64,000 nt of DNA from positions 868,001 through 932,000 of the forward strand of contig JAIXWF010000022.1 in assembly GCA_027482185.1 (NCBI GenBank), given 5' to 3'. A program made the translations under genes and the position numbers. Each line of letters starts with the position of its first letter. The stretch's first letter is position 1. Positions 1 through 8,462 of the stretch are shown here, piece after piece. The notes under the pieces were generated by a model that was not told the origin of the DNA, ran no database searches, and saw only the letters and a list, made by a program, of their open reading frames with translations. This DNA is from Opitutaceae bacterium. GTDB lineage: Bacteria; Verrucomicrobiota; Verrucomicrobiia; Opitutales; Opitutaceae.

Positions 1-802
1 TCTTGGCGATATTGCCGACGAAGCGGCCGGCGAAGTAGCCGGCGGCGCCGGGTTGGCCGGCGCGGTCGATCACGCGCGAGCGGGCGGAATCGAAGGCGTG
101 CCGGGCCGCGTAGCGAAACGTCGTCCGGCTCGCGGGCATCTGGTGTTTCACGGCCGCATCGGGCGCGAACCAAACCTCGAGGCCGGCCTGGCGCACGCGG
201 CGGACCATTTCGCTGTCGCCGCCGGAGAAGTAGTTGCCCGCGGCGCGATCGAGCGCGGTGTGAAACGGGCCGAGTTGTTCGAACACCCACGCGGGCAGCG
301 CGAGGTTTGCGCCCATCGGGCAATGCTTCGCGGGCAAGGGGCCGGTGTCGGCGCGGAAGGCGAGCGGGGCGTGCCATTCGCGGACCCAATCGGGCAGGCC
401 GTCGGGAAAAACGGGGATGACTTCGCCGCCGACGGCACCGATGCGGCGGGCGGCGGCGTCGGCGATGAGCGGGACGGCCATCTGGGCGATCCAGTCGGGC
501 TGCACGAGGATGTCGTCGTCGCCGAAGAGAATGATTTCGCCGCGGGCCTCGGCGATGGCGCGGTTGCGGGCGTAGTCGAGGCCCTGTTTGGTCTCGAGGA
601 CGTAGCGGGGCGCGGGGTGGCAGTCTTTGAAAGCGGCGACGATCTCGCGCGTGTGGTCGCGGGAATTGTTGTCGATCACCAGCACCTCGTAGTGGTCGCG
701 GGGGAATTGCTGGGCGACGAGGCCGGCGAGCGTCTGGCGCAGGAAATCCGCCCGGTTGTACGTGGGGATCGCGACGGTGACTTTGAGGGACGGGACGGCC
801 AT
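1..802 (-). CDS. Glycosyltransferase family 2 (3' end cut by window edge)
   Basis: The reading frame starts at the ATG at 802 and runs leftward off the window, so about 267 residues are visible and the C-terminus is missing. The protein opens VTVAIPTYNRADFL, followed by VLVIDNNS and the acidic metal/nucleotide motif FGDDD. These are the hallmarks of GT-A fold family 2 glycosyltransferases, which transfer a sugar from a nucleotide donor on the cytoplasmic face. No signal peptide is visible. A long frame on the opposite strand is a shadow. The gene is divergent from the methyltransferase at 1038. Donor and acceptor cannot be read from sequence. The family call is secure. Confidence 0.85.
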   Translation of the reverse strand, partial: MAVPSLKVTVAIPTYNRADFLRQTLAGLVAQQFPRDHYEVLVIDNNSRDHTREIVAAFKDCHPAPRYVLETKQGLDYARNRAIAEARGEIILFGDDDILVQPDWIAQMAVPLIADAAARRIGAVGGEVIPVFPDGLPDWVREWHAPLAFRADTGPLPAKHCPMGANLALPAWVFEQLGPFHTALDRAAGNYFSGGDSEMVRRVRQAGLEVWFAPDAAVKHQMPASRTTFRYAARHAFDSARSRVIDRAGQPGAAGYFAGRFVGNIAK

Positions 803-890
803 GCGGACCGCGGACAATGGGCGGGGCGGCGGTGCGCGGGCAATGCCGAAGCGCCCGCGACGGCGGGCCGGGCGCCTCTTCGGGTCCCGG

Positions 891-984
891 TAGGGGCGTG
901 GCTCGTCCACGCCCGACGGCAAATGCGGGTTGAACGGGCGCGCGCGAGTTTAAGCGGGCGCGCGCGAGGCGCGCCCCTACGGGT
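891..984. repeat. Intergenic palindromic repeat
   Basis: The spacer between the divergent glycosyltransferase and methyltransferase holds a perfect 8-bp hairpin (GGGCGTGG at 894-901, CCACGCCC at 907-914). At 966-984 it holds GAGGCGCGCCCCTACGGG. Nearly the same 18-bp word recurs at 16714. GTAGGGGCG on the left and CGCCCCTAC on the right make the unit imperfectly inverted. It looks like a REP-type dispersed non-coding element. Confidence 0.5.
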
Positions 985-1037
985 GCGGGGCGCAGAAAAA
1001 GCTTCCCGCGGGGGGCGGGCGCGCGTTCCTTGGCGCG

Positions 1038-1748
1038 ATGGCGTTCAAACATTGGCCCCTCGTCCGCGACGTGCGGTTCACGCAGAAATGCGGGCGCTAC
1101 CTGCGGGGCGCGCGGAAGCGCCGGCCGGATCTGAACTGGGACGAATTCCTGCGCATCGCGCGGCATTTCAAGCAGGACGACATGGGCAGCTTCCCGGAGC
1201 GCGGCTACCTGTATCAGCTGGCCTGCGACGCGCCGGCGGACGCGCAGGTGATCGAAGTCGGTTCGTGGATGGGGGCGTCGACGTGCTTCATCGCCGGCGG
1301 ACTCAAGGGGCCGAAGGCGAAGATCTTCGCGGTCGACAATTTCCAGGGCCTGTCCACCTGCGGCGAGGATGCGGCGTGGTACAACCGCCACTTCCGCCAG
1401 CTCGGGGCCAACAGCACGCTCGAGATTTTCCGCGCGAACTTCGCGGCGCTCGGCTTCGCGGCGCGGAGCGAGCCGGTGGTGAGCGATTCGCTCGCGGCGG
1501 CGGAAACGCTGGCGGCGAAGCGCGGCACGATCGATTTCGTGTTCATCGACGGCGACCATTCGTACGAGGCGTGCAAAGCGGACATCGCGGCGTGGACGCC
1601 GTTCGTGAAGCGCGGCGGCGTGATCGCGTTCCACGATTTCGGCAGCCGGGCGGACGGCGTGACGCGCGCGATTTTCGAAGCGACGAAGGCCGGTCGATTC
1701 ACGGAAATCGTCGGCGTCGCGAACACGATCATCGCGTTCCGGATGTAG
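1038..1748 (+). CDS. Class I SAM-dependent methyltransferase
   Basis: This 236-residue soluble protein has the SAM-binding glycine motif VIEVGSWMGAST near residue 72 and the acidic strand FAVDNF near 97. The later FVFIDGDHSYE motif near 170 is typical of the Methyltransf_24/CmcI-like group. These enzymes methylate small molecules or sugars, and relatives often lie in glycan clusters. The adjacent glycosyltransferase fits that but does not prove it. The ATG start follows the spacer repeat directly. The substrate is unknown. Confidence 0.85.
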   Translation: MAFKHWPLVRDVRFTQKCGRYLRGARKRRPDLNWDEFLRIARHFKQDDMGSFPERGYLYQLACDAPADAQVIEVGSWMGASTCFIAGGLKGPKAKIFAVDNFQGLSTCGEDAAWYNRHFRQLGANSTLEIFRANFAALGFAARSEPVVSDSLAAAETLAAKRGTIDFVFIDGDHSYEACKADIAAWTPFVKRGGVIAFHDFGSRADGVTRAIFEATKAGRFTEIVGVANTIIAFRM

Positions 1749-1772
1749 TTTCGCGGCGCCCGCCGCCGCGAG

Positions 1773-1803
1773 AAGTCGAATGTCGAAGGGTGAAAGGCGA
1801 AGG
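1773..1803. repeat. GAAGGTTGAAAG-type word repeat
   Basis: A short run of degenerate heptamers of the form (T)GAAGG(T)/TCGAA lies just after the methyltransferase stop. Similar runs lie at 12712, 19274 and 35984, each beside the end or start of a gene. It is non-coding. Confidence 0.4.
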
Positions 1804-1955
1804 ACCGTTGCCGTCCCCGTTGCGGTGCTGTCTGACGCCGTTGGGCGTTTCCTCGCCCGGGCCGCGCGGGCGATTTGGGTGACGGGCGGGGCACGCCCGC
1901 GACCCGTCGAGATCCCGCTCGCGCCGGCGGTTCTTTCCGGACAAAGACCGGGACC

Positions 1956-2903
1956 ATGAAATACCCCGCCCTGCGCTTCGCGACGCTGCTCGCGTTCGCT
2001 CCCGTCGCCGCCCTCTGCGCGGTCCAAGCGTATCCGCCGGCCTTCGACGGGGCGCGTGCCGAAGTCTACAAGACGGTCGGCGAAACGAAGCTCTCGCTTT
2101 GGATTTTCGAGCCCGCCGCCGGCCCCAAGACCAACCGCCCCGCGATCGTGTTTTTCTTCGGCGGCGGTTGGACCAGCGGGACGCCCGGGCAGTTCGAGCA
2201 GCATTGCCGCTACCTCGCGACGCGCGGCATCGTTGCCATCACCGCCGATTATCGCGTGGCCTCGCGCCAGAGCGCCAAGCCCGTGCAATGCGTCGCCGAC
2301 GCGAAGTCCGCGGTCCGTTGGCTGCGCGCCAACGCCGCGCGCCTCGGCCTTGATCCCGCCCGCATCGCCGCGGGGGGCGGTTCGGCCGGCGGCCATATCG
2401 CCGCCGCCACGGCGACGCTGCCGGACTTCGATGAACCCACGGAGGACAGGACCGTCAGCTCCGTCCCCGATGCGCTGGTGCTGTTCAACCCCGCGCTCGT
2501 GCTTGCGCCGATGGAAGGGTTGGCGTTGGAGGGCTTCGGCACGCGCGTGCCCGAGGAGCGCCTCGGCGCGGCGCCGGAGAAACTCTCGCCCGCCCACCAT
2601 GTGAAGAAGGGCGCGCCGCCCGCGATCATCTTCCACGGCACGGCCGACACCACGGTGCCGTACGCGACCGCCGAGAAATTCGAGCGCGTGATGAAGGCCG
2701 CGGGCAACCGCTGCGAACTGGTCGGCTTCGCCGGGGAGGGCCACGGCTTTTTCAATTTCGGCCGCGGCGGCAACACGGCGTACCACGCGACTCTCGTCGC
2801 GACCGACCGATTCCTGGCGTCGCTCGGCTGGCTGAAAGGCGATCCCACCCTCGAGCGCCCGGCCGCGCCCGCCGCGAAGGAGAAGCGCAACGCGGCCAAG
2901 TAG
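1956..2903 (+). CDS. Secreted alpha/beta hydrolase (esterase-like)
   Basis: The ATG at 1956 is preferred over upstream in-frame codons because it gives a clean signal peptide (about residues 1-25, ending near CAVQA). The 315-residue protein shows the alpha/beta hydrolase layout: an oxyanion-loop FFFGGGW near 67-72, the nucleophile elbow GGGSAGGH with Ser143, HGTADTTVPY with Asp231, and EGHGF with His263. This resembles the BD-FAE/acetyl-xylan-esterase-like group found beside polysaccharide degradation genes. It probably removes acyl groups from glycans or other esters outside the cytoplasm. No polysaccharide-utilisation partner is adjacent, so the substrate is open. Confidence 0.85.
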   Translation: MKYPALRFATLLAFAPVAALCAVQAYPPAFDGARAEVYKTVGETKLSLWIFEPAAGPKTNRPAIVFFFGGGWTSGTPGQFEQHCRYLATRGIVAITADYRVASRQSAKPVQCVADAKSAVRWLRANAARLGLDPARIAAGGGSAGGHIAAATATLPDFDEPTEDRTVSSVPDALVLFNPALVLAPMEGLALEGFGTRVPEERLGAAPEKLSPAHHVKKGAPPAIIFHGTADTTVPYATAEKFERVMKAAGNRCELVGFAGEGHGFFNFGRGGNTAYHATLVATDRFLASLGWLKGDPTLERPAAPAAKEKRNAAK

Positions 2904-3099
2904 CGCGGGACGACCGCCAAGCGCGGCCGCGCACCGCAGCCCGGTGGGTCGGCCGGTGGCAACTGCGGGGCCTGGTCGCGTTTGTCCCCCCCTGCGATGG
3001 GCTCTCGGTCATCCGCCGCCACGGGCGCCGATCGGCGGGGTGCTTGGGGCCGACCCCGATCCCTTTCGGAAACCTAACGCCGTCGGTCCGTCACCCGAC

Positions 3100-3126
3100 A
3101 AAAAAGCCCCGCCTTTGGGGCGGGGC
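3100..3126 (-). terminator. Rho-independent terminator
   Basis: An 8-bp stem GCCCCGCC/GGCGGGGC (3106-3113 with 3119-3126) has a 5-nt loop. On the minus strand it is followed by six T residues (3105-3100). It lies 24 bp past the stop of the CTERM gene at 3151 and should end that transcript. Confidence 0.8.
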
Positions 3127-3150
3127 GGGATCGCTCGGGCGGGAAGATGT

Positions 3151-3876
3151 TCAGGCGCGGCCGGTGCGGCGCCGCAGGCCCGACTGGGCGAGCAGGAGAA
3201 AACCGAGGGCGATCGGAACGAGCGCCAGCGAAGCCTGTTCCGGGACGGAGGCGGGAGCGGGACCGCCGCCGTTGGCGGTGTCGTAGCCGACCTGGAAATA
3301 GGCGGACTGCTCGAAGGTGTTCGAGGTCCAGGAAATGCTGGTGTAGGTGCCGGTGAACTGGATGGCACCATGGCCTTCCTGGCCGATCAGCGAGTTGCCG
3401 GATTGGGTCATCTGATAGGGGTTGGCGCCTTCCGCAACCGGCACGTACCACGAGCTGAGCAGCGAGAACGCGGAATCGAACGTCCACGTTTGGATATAGG
3501 AGGTCGGCCAACCGCCGCCGCGGCCGAGGCTGTTGATCCACAGGATCGGATTCACCACGGCGCTCGAGAACGTGATCGTGTTCGTGCCGCCGGGGGTGCC
3601 CCAGGTGCCGATCGCGTCGGAAACATCGAGGTTGGGGGTGTACACCGTCTGTCCGCCGTAGACGGCGTTGTCGAACACGGTGCCATGGTTGTTCTGCAGG
3701 TCGCGCACGTCGCCGGAGAAAGAGACGTTGAGACCGCCCAGCGTGCCCGAGGCGGACCCGGTGGTGCCCAACGTGACAGTGGTCCAATCGGTAATGACGG
3801 GGGCCGCGTGGGCCGCGGGCGCGCAGCCGAGCACCGCGAGCGCGCAGGGCAAAATGAATTTCAGGGCAGTCTTCAT
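3151..3876 (-). CDS. PEP-CTERM sorting-domain protein
   Basis: This exported protein of 241 residues has a signal peptide (MKTALKFILPCALAVLG..., cleavage near AHA-AP). Its tail is VPEQASLALVPIALGF followed by a hydrophobic helix and a basic end (GLRRR), the tripartite signal recognised by exosortases. The body is Gly/Thr/Ser-rich and predicted beta-rich, with no catalytic motif. Proteins of this class are trimmed at the inner membrane and released to the surface or exopolysaccharide. An exosortase fusion is encoded at 32120. It is transcribed alone, with a terminator at 3100 and a -24/-12-like promoter at 3939. The PEP-like residues are degenerate (PEQ). Confidence 0.85.
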   Translation of the reverse strand: MKTALKFILPCALAVLGCAPAAHAAPVITDWTTVTLGTTGSASGTLGGLNVSFSGDVRDLQNNHGTVFDNAVYGGQTVYTPNLDVSDAIGTWGTPGGTNTITFSSAVVNPILWINSLGRGGGWPTSYIQTWTFDSAFSLLSSWYVPVAEGANPYQMTQSGNSLIGQEGHGAIQFTGTYTSISWTSNTFEQSAYFQVGYDTANGGGPAPASVPEQASLALVPIALGFLLLAQSGLRRRTGRA

Positions 3877-3938
3877 GGGATCGAGGTAGTTGGAGTAAGG
3901 GTGGCTATTGGGAGGGTTGCTAACGCAGGTGCATTGCT

Positions 3939-3954
3939 AGCGAGTCCGATGCCA
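3939..3954 (-). promoter_or_regulatory. Candidate sigma-54 (-24/-12) promoter
   Basis: Read on the minus strand the site is TGGCATCGGACTCGCT. The GG and GC dinucleotides have the required spacing, and it matches TGGCA at -24 and T.GCT at -12 of the RpoN consensus. It would start transcription about 50 nt before the ATG of the CTERM gene at 3876. An AT-rich stretch (3965-4015) just upstream could bind a bending protein or activator. This is motif-based only. Confidence 0.45.
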
Positions 3955-4130
3955 AGAGAGTGCAAGTTTCGTATGATATATATAAGCCATATACTTAAGG
4001 GATTTTTGGAGTGAATCTACGCATCGGCGGCGTAGAAATGCGTAAGTGCGCGACAGGCTGAAAATGTAAGGAATTCCGACGTTTTTCGCCCCCGATTGGT
4101 CCTGCGCGGCGGTGACTCGAGGCTTGGGCA

Positions 4131-4213
4131 GGCCTCGCAACCTCAGGTTGGGGTGGCACTGGCCCGACCTCCTCCGGCGGAACTTTCGCGACGCCATCAG
4201 CGTTCAGCGGACG
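4131..4213. repeat. Dispersed repeat, copy 1 (GGCCTCGCAA family)
   Basis: In the 457-bp spacer 3877-4333, positions 4131-4213 match 10219-10299. Both share GGCCTCGCAA, TCAGGTT, GGGYGGCAC, TCGCGA and a terminal AGCGTTCRGCGG. No coding potential is visible. Apart from the promoter at 3939 and an AT-rich tract, nothing else is seen in the spacer. Confidence 0.5.
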
Positions 4214-4333
4214 GATCACTTGCGCCTGTCTCTGGCCGAAATCCGGCCCTGGCGGTCTGCTTCCGACACCTGTCTCCGGCCCGACGCCGAGGTCATTGGC
4301 GCACTGACTCGGGCTCTGCCGGCGTGGGTGGGC

Positions 4334-6514
4334 TCACGCGGTGGCGTCAGGGACGGGTGCCGGAACGTTGGGTGCTTGGCCTGTCGCGAGCGCCGGTTGC
4401 TCGAGTGCTTCGCCCCGGGCGGCGAGCAGGCTCACGAGGCGGAAGTAGGTGGTGGCCACCGTATCGAGGACGACGTCGAGGCGCGCGGCGCCGTCCATTC
4501 CCTCGAGTGCGCCGCGCAGAATGGCGGCGGCGGTGGCGGTGCCGCCGGAGCCGACCAGTGGGTAGGGTGCTTCGCCGACGAGCCCGATTGCGGTCTCGCC
4601 GACCGCGGCGGCGGCGTTGAAGCGACCTTGGAAGACCTGCGCCGCCGCGTGGTTTTCGCCCAGCAGCTTGTGGTTGGCGAAGAAAGCCGCGAGCGCCACC
4701 TGCTGCCGGTGCCACGCGGGAAACTGTTCGAACCACGGCGCGAGCGCGGCGAGTGCGCGGCTGAGCCGGAGGATGTCTTCGCGCGCCTCGGCGGGCAGGT
4801 GCGGCGCCACGCCCTCGGCGCGGGCGGCCTGGCCGACGAGCGCGATCCACGCGTGGAAGGCGGACTCGAAGGGTTTCAGTTCCGCGGCCTTGGCGGCGAG
4901 CCGCTGCCCGTGGGCGGCGCGCTCCTGCTCGGCCTCGGCGAGATCGGAGGCGGCGAGGTTGAAGACTTTCGGGACGACCTTCACGCCGGCGGAGATCAGC
5001 GCATGGCCCTGTTCGACGAGAAGAACGTGTTCGAGGATGCTGCCGTAGGTAACGGTTTCGCGCTCGGCGGCAGGGCGCAGGCGGTCGAGCTCCGCGCGCC
5101 GGCCGGCGAGTGCAACGGCCAGCGTATCCGGGGTGAGAGCGGGCGGCGGGGCGAAGTCCGGTTCGCGCCATACGAGCGGGCGCGTGAGATCGAGGACGGA
5201 GCCGACCAGGCGCTCGCGGGCCCGGTGGCTCGCGGCGTTCGCCTTGCTCGCGTCCAGCGCCGCGGTGGCCGGAACGAGCGCGCTGTCGTCGAAGGCGAGT
5301 TCGAGCTGCCCGCGGTAGAAATGGCGCGTCACCGCCCGCGCGAGTTCCGGCAAGTCGCGGAAAAAGGCGGAGGCCGGGACCTCGCAGCGCAGGATGCCCT
5401 GGAGCGCGAGGCGTTGGGCGGCGGCATTGCGGTCGCGATTCGAGGGATGCGTGTCGAGCCAGCCGGTCTTGCCGCCGAGATCCTGTTCCTCGAGCGCGGC
5501 GAGCTGTTTGGGGTCGATGCCGGCGCGCTTGGCGACGACAAACGCGGAGAAGTCGTCGACGAGCTGCCGCGTGCGCCACAGGGAGCCGAGTTCGTTGAAG
5601 GCGATTTGGCCGGCGGCGGCCAGCCGCGCGATCTCGCGGCCCGTGGCGGCGAAGTCGTCGCTGCCGACAAGCTGGGTCTCGTAGTAGTCGGCGTCATACT
5701 CCATCTGCCGGAGCTGGAGGCAGGCGATCGCGTGGCCGAGAAGCATCAGGCCGTGCAATATCTTGCGGCTGATCCACACGCCGCCGCGCGCGGACTGAAT
5801 CACGAGTTGGAGACGGAAATCGGCGCCCTCGGCGATCTCCGCGAGTTTGCGGTCCCACTCGTCGCGCTCGAAGACCACGCGGGCAAACCAGTGGTTGATC
5901 GAGCGAATGACATACGTGAAGGCCATGCCCGCACCTTGGGCAAAATGGCCGAACTCGTGCGCGAGCACACCGGCGAGCTGCCGGGTAGTGAGACCCTGCA
6001 CGAGCGGCAGACCGATCGTGAGCACGAGGTCCCGGCGCCCCAGGCTGAGCAGTCCGCGACGGAGCGAGGCGGAGGCGTTGACCTGGCAGTCGAGGTCGAC
6101 GCGCACCGGCATGGGCGCGCCGACTTTCGCGCAGATCGCGGCGATGAGGTCGCGCAGTTCGGGGTGTTGCGCGAGATCGAGCGTGTAGGGCGCGCTGCGC
6201 TTGGCCGAACGCGCAAAGAGCGGTTTGACCATGAAGGTCACGAGCACGCCGCCGGCGAACAGCGGCGTCAGATAGACGAGCAGCTTGATCCAGCCGCCGC
6301 CGTTGCCGGAGAAGACGAACGTGCCCTTGATCGCCCAGAGGTACATGCCGTAGCCGGCGGCGGCGATGAGCGCGAGGTAGGCGAGGGGCAGCAGCACCAT
6401 CGCGAAGGCGGTGAGGCCGAGGGTCGCGCGGTAGGCGGCGGGAATCTGTCGCGGCGGGATCGAGCCCTCGAGGGCAAACAGGGCGGGCGCAGTCGGGCTG
6501 GCGGGCGTGGACAT
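4334..6514 (-). CDS. Membrane M48-family zinc metallopeptidase
   Basis: Starting at the ATG at 6514 gives 726 residues. Upstream in-frame starts add a low-complexity arginine-rich stretch and are rejected. Two hydrophobic segments at about residues 31-60 and 77-97 anchor the protein. The zinc motif HEFGH lies at 186-190, with a third-ligand candidate Glu272 in MEYDAD, as in M48 (HtpX/Ste24-like) peptidases. The long C-terminal half (about 300-726) has no recognised motif, is Ala-rich, and is far longer than HtpX. A role in membrane-protein quality control is likely by family, but the function of the C-terminal extension is unknown. It is flanked by repeats on both sides. Confidence 0.85.
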   Translation of the reverse strand: MSTPASPTAPALFALEGSIPPRQIPAAYRATLGLTAFAMVLLPLAYLALIAAAGYGMYLWAIKGTFVFSGNGGGWIKLLVYLTPLFAGGVLVTFMVKPLFARSAKRSAPYTLDLAQHPELRDLIAAICAKVGAPMPVRVDLDCQVNASASLRRGLLSLGRRDLVLTIGLPLVQGLTTRQLAGVLAHEFGHFAQGAGMAFTYVIRSINHWFARVVFERDEWDRKLAEIAEGADFRLQLVIQSARGGVWISRKILHGLMLLGHAIACLQLRQMEYDADYYETQLVGSDDFAATGREIARLAAAGQIAFNELGSLWRTRQLVDDFSAFVVAKRAGIDPKQLAALEEQDLGGKTGWLDTHPSNRDRNAAAQRLALQGILRCEVPASAFFRDLPELARAVTRHFYRGQLELAFDDSALVPATAALDASKANAASHRARERLVGSVLDLTRPLVWREPDFAPPPALTPDTLAVALAGRRAELDRLRPAAERETVTYGSILEHVLLVEQGHALISAGVKVVPKVFNLAASDLAEAEQERAAHGQRLAAKAAELKPFESAFHAWIALVGQAARAEGVAPHLPAEAREDILRLSRALAALAPWFEQFPAWHRQQVALAAFFANHKLLGENHAAAQVFQGRFNAAAAVGETAIGLVGEAPYPLVGSGGTATAAAILRGALEGMDGAARLDVVLDTVATTYFRLVSLLAARGEALEQPALATGQAPNVPAPVPDATA

Positions 6515-6673
6515 AGGCCGGTGGGCGGGACGTTGGCAGCGGCGCGCAGCAGCGAGAAGGGAAAACCGGGTCATCACCGGCAGTCCCGCGCGGCGCGAGG
6601 CGGACCGGCCGGCCACGGCGTTTGCCGGGTACCGGCGGCATGGCCCATCGGGGGTTCCTCGGTGCGCCTGCTC

Positions 6674-6774
6674 GGGGTCAAAGCGCGAATCGCGAACACC
6701 GATGACTGGAGGCCAACCTCTACAGGCTACGTGGAGGAGACGTTTCGCAGGTTCGCGTTTCGCGATTTAACCCT
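6674..6774. repeat. 101-bp inverted-repeat element, copy 1
   Basis: The left end GGGGTCAAAGCGCGAATCGC pairs imperfectly with the right end (GTTCGCGTTTCGCGATTTAA then CCCTG), giving ~24-bp terminal inverted repeats around a ~50-bp core. A second copy of exactly the same length lies at 8321. It has no ORF and resembles a MITE or REP-type doublet. It lies upstream of the M48 gene. Confidence 0.75.
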
Positions 6775-6783
6775 GTCGGCCGC

Positions 6784-6863
6784 TCGCGCGAGGCAATCCG
6801 CGTTCGGCGGACCCCGTTTGGCCGGCCACACGCTTTGGAATTCCGGATTCCGGACGTGACCCC
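6784..6863. repeat. Dispersed repeat ending in GACGTGACCCC
   Basis: This copy begins TCGCGCGAGGCAA, passes through GCGTTCGGCGG, CCCCGTTTGGCCGG and CGCTTTGGAATTCCGGATTC, and ends CGGACGTGACCCC. The last ~70 bp are nearly identical to 10281-10351. Its terminal TGACCCC is the complement of the GGGGTCA that bounds the 101-bp elements. With the copy at 6674 it accounts for most of the 405-bp spacer 6515-6919. Confidence 0.65.
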
Positions 6864-6919
6864 TTGGCCCGGGGTGCGACAGGTTCAGCGATCGATCGAC
6901 TGAATCGCTCCGCCCATCC

Positions 6920-8134
6920 CTATTTTTTGGATGAGGCCGGAAGCGACGGCTCCTTTTGCCGGGCCGACCACGCGAGGTACGCGGTCGAGAGGCGGAACTC
7001 CGCGTAGGACTCGTCGCTGGTAATCGCGGAAAGATCGATCCCGGGAAAGGCGGTGCGCAGTTCTTCGAGTACGGCGACGGTTTCGGAATAGTTTCGCGAC
7101 TTCAGGCTGATCGTAAGCAGCGAGTCGAAGGCGGAGGTCAGGCCAGGCTCGACCGCCAGGGCGGCGCGAGCACGGGCACGGGCCTCGGGATAACGCTCGG
7201 CCATCAGGAGGGCGTTGGCGGCGAGAAAATCCAGGTAGGCATCGCCCCCGAGTTGCCGGGCAAAGGCGTCCACGTGGCCCAGCGCGGCGGCGTAGTCTTT
7301 CCTCAGGAAGGCACCGTCCACGGAAATGAATTCCAGCGTGGGATCGTCGGGAAAGGCCGTACGCCACTGGTCGATCACGCGGAGGTATTTGATGTCGTCG
7401 ATGCCTTGCGCGATCCGCATCCGCAACAGCAGGACGGTGCGGTCGACTTTGAGCGCCTCCGGGAGCTTCTCGCATTCGGCCCAAGCTTCGATCCGTTTTC
7501 CTCCCTGCATCAGCTGGGTGGCGCGCTGGATGGCGGGGAAGTAGCGGACCATGGCCGACTCCGTGCCGGTCAGGCGGTCCAGGATTCCCTTGCGGCTTTG
7601 GGCGATCAGCGGCAACGCCGTCCGGCGCGTGGTTTCGCTGAGCAGTTCGCCGGAAAGGTAGATGAACATATCGGCCCAGCGGACGGGACCGGTGCCTCGG
7701 CGGGTGCAGACGAAGCCGATGTAGTTGACGGCGCCGTCGTCCGTGGTGAGGCGAAGCAAGGCGCGGCGGTGCCCGCCGACATTCTGGATGCGGACGAACT
7801 TGGTTTGGGAGAACGTCGCAAACTGCTGCTTGAGTGCGGCGGGCAGGGTCTTGAACAGTCCGGCGCGAAAATCCGCTTCCTCCGGGGCGGAAAATCCGAG
7901 TCCGTTTGCGATGCGATCCAGCAGGGCGAACTGGTCGAGCAGCTGCAGGGCGGCCTCGCCCTCGCCGCGATTCAGCAGCGCGGCGAGTTGGCGTCCGAAC
8001 GTGGCGCAATCTTCCTCGGCCGGCGCGTTGGCGGCGGGCGGACGGGAGGAATCGGCAGCTCGGGCCGCGCCACCAACGCCGGCGGCCAGCAATGCGGCCC
8101 CGAAGCGCGCGAGGGAAAACCAGCGGAAATTCAT
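6920..8134 (-). CDS. Exported TPR-like protein of unknown function
   Basis: The ATG at 8134 yields 404 residues with a signal peptide (MNFRWFSLARFGAALLAAGV..., cleavage near ARA-AD). The upstream frame is arginine-rich noise and is rejected. The N-terminal half has no recognised motif. The second half (about 230-380) has helical repeat patterns such as YAAALGHVDAFARQLGGDAY and ARARAALAVEPGL, typical of tetratricopeptide-like repeats. One transmembrane signal and no enzyme motif suggest a periplasmic scaffold. It lies between two 101-bp repeat copies and is probably monocistronic. I do not recognise a named family. Confidence 0.7.
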   Translation of the reverse strand: MNFRWFSLARFGAALLAAGVGGAARAADSSRPPAANAPAEEDCATFGRQLAALLNRGEGEAALQLLDQFALLDRIANGLGFSAPEEADFRAGLFKTLPAALKQQFATFSQTKFVRIQNVGGHRRALLRLTTDDGAVNYIGFVCTRRGTGPVRWADMFIYLSGELLSETTRRTALPLIAQSRKGILDRLTGTESAMVRYFPAIQRATQLMQGGKRIEAWAECEKLPEALKVDRTVLLLRMRIAQGIDDIKYLRVIDQWRTAFPDDPTLEFISVDGAFLRKDYAAALGHVDAFARQLGGDAYLDFLAANALLMAERYPEARARARAALAVEPGLTSAFDSLLTISLKSRNYSETVAVLEELRTAFPGIDLSAITSDESYAEFRLSTAYLAWSARQKEPSLPASSKK

Positions 8135-8320
8135 ACGCGAAAACTGGAACTGTGGCGGGGTGAATCGCGATCCGGTCGGCGGCAATCGGGGCGATTTGCG
8201 GGATAGCCGGGATCTTTGTCGACGCACAGGGCGCGCTTGGCAACCGCAGCTTTGGGGCTTCGTCACGAAGCGTCCGATTGCGATGGACCCGGCCCGGTGC
8301 CGGGATGCGGGAGCCTCCTC

Positions 8321-8421
8321 GGGGTCAAATCGCGAATCGTGAACACCGATGACTCGAGGCCAATCTCTACCGGCAACGCCGAGGAGACGTTTCGCAAGTT
8401 CGCGTTTCGCGGTTTGACCCC
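8321..8421. repeat. 101-bp inverted-repeat element, copy 2
   Basis: The left end GGGGTCAAATCGCGAATCGT and the right end GTTCGCGTTTCGCGGTTTGA-CCCC form a near-perfect inverted pair. The core (ACCGATGACT.GAGGCCAA, then GAGGAGACGTTTCGCA) matches the copy at 6674. Flanking words GCCTSCTC on the left and GTCGGC on the right are also shared. This is the main content of the 328-bp spacer 8135-8462. Confidence 0.75.
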
Positions 8422-8462
8422 GTCGGCAGGTCCCCGTCGGCAGGTCCCGGTGGGCGGCCGGG

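Noticed and set aside
53-1882. 609-codon open frame on the plus strand
   Set aside because: It is antisense to the family 2 glycosyltransferase and overlaps the methyltransferase. The translation is Arg/Ala/Gly noise, typical of high-GC third-position bias.
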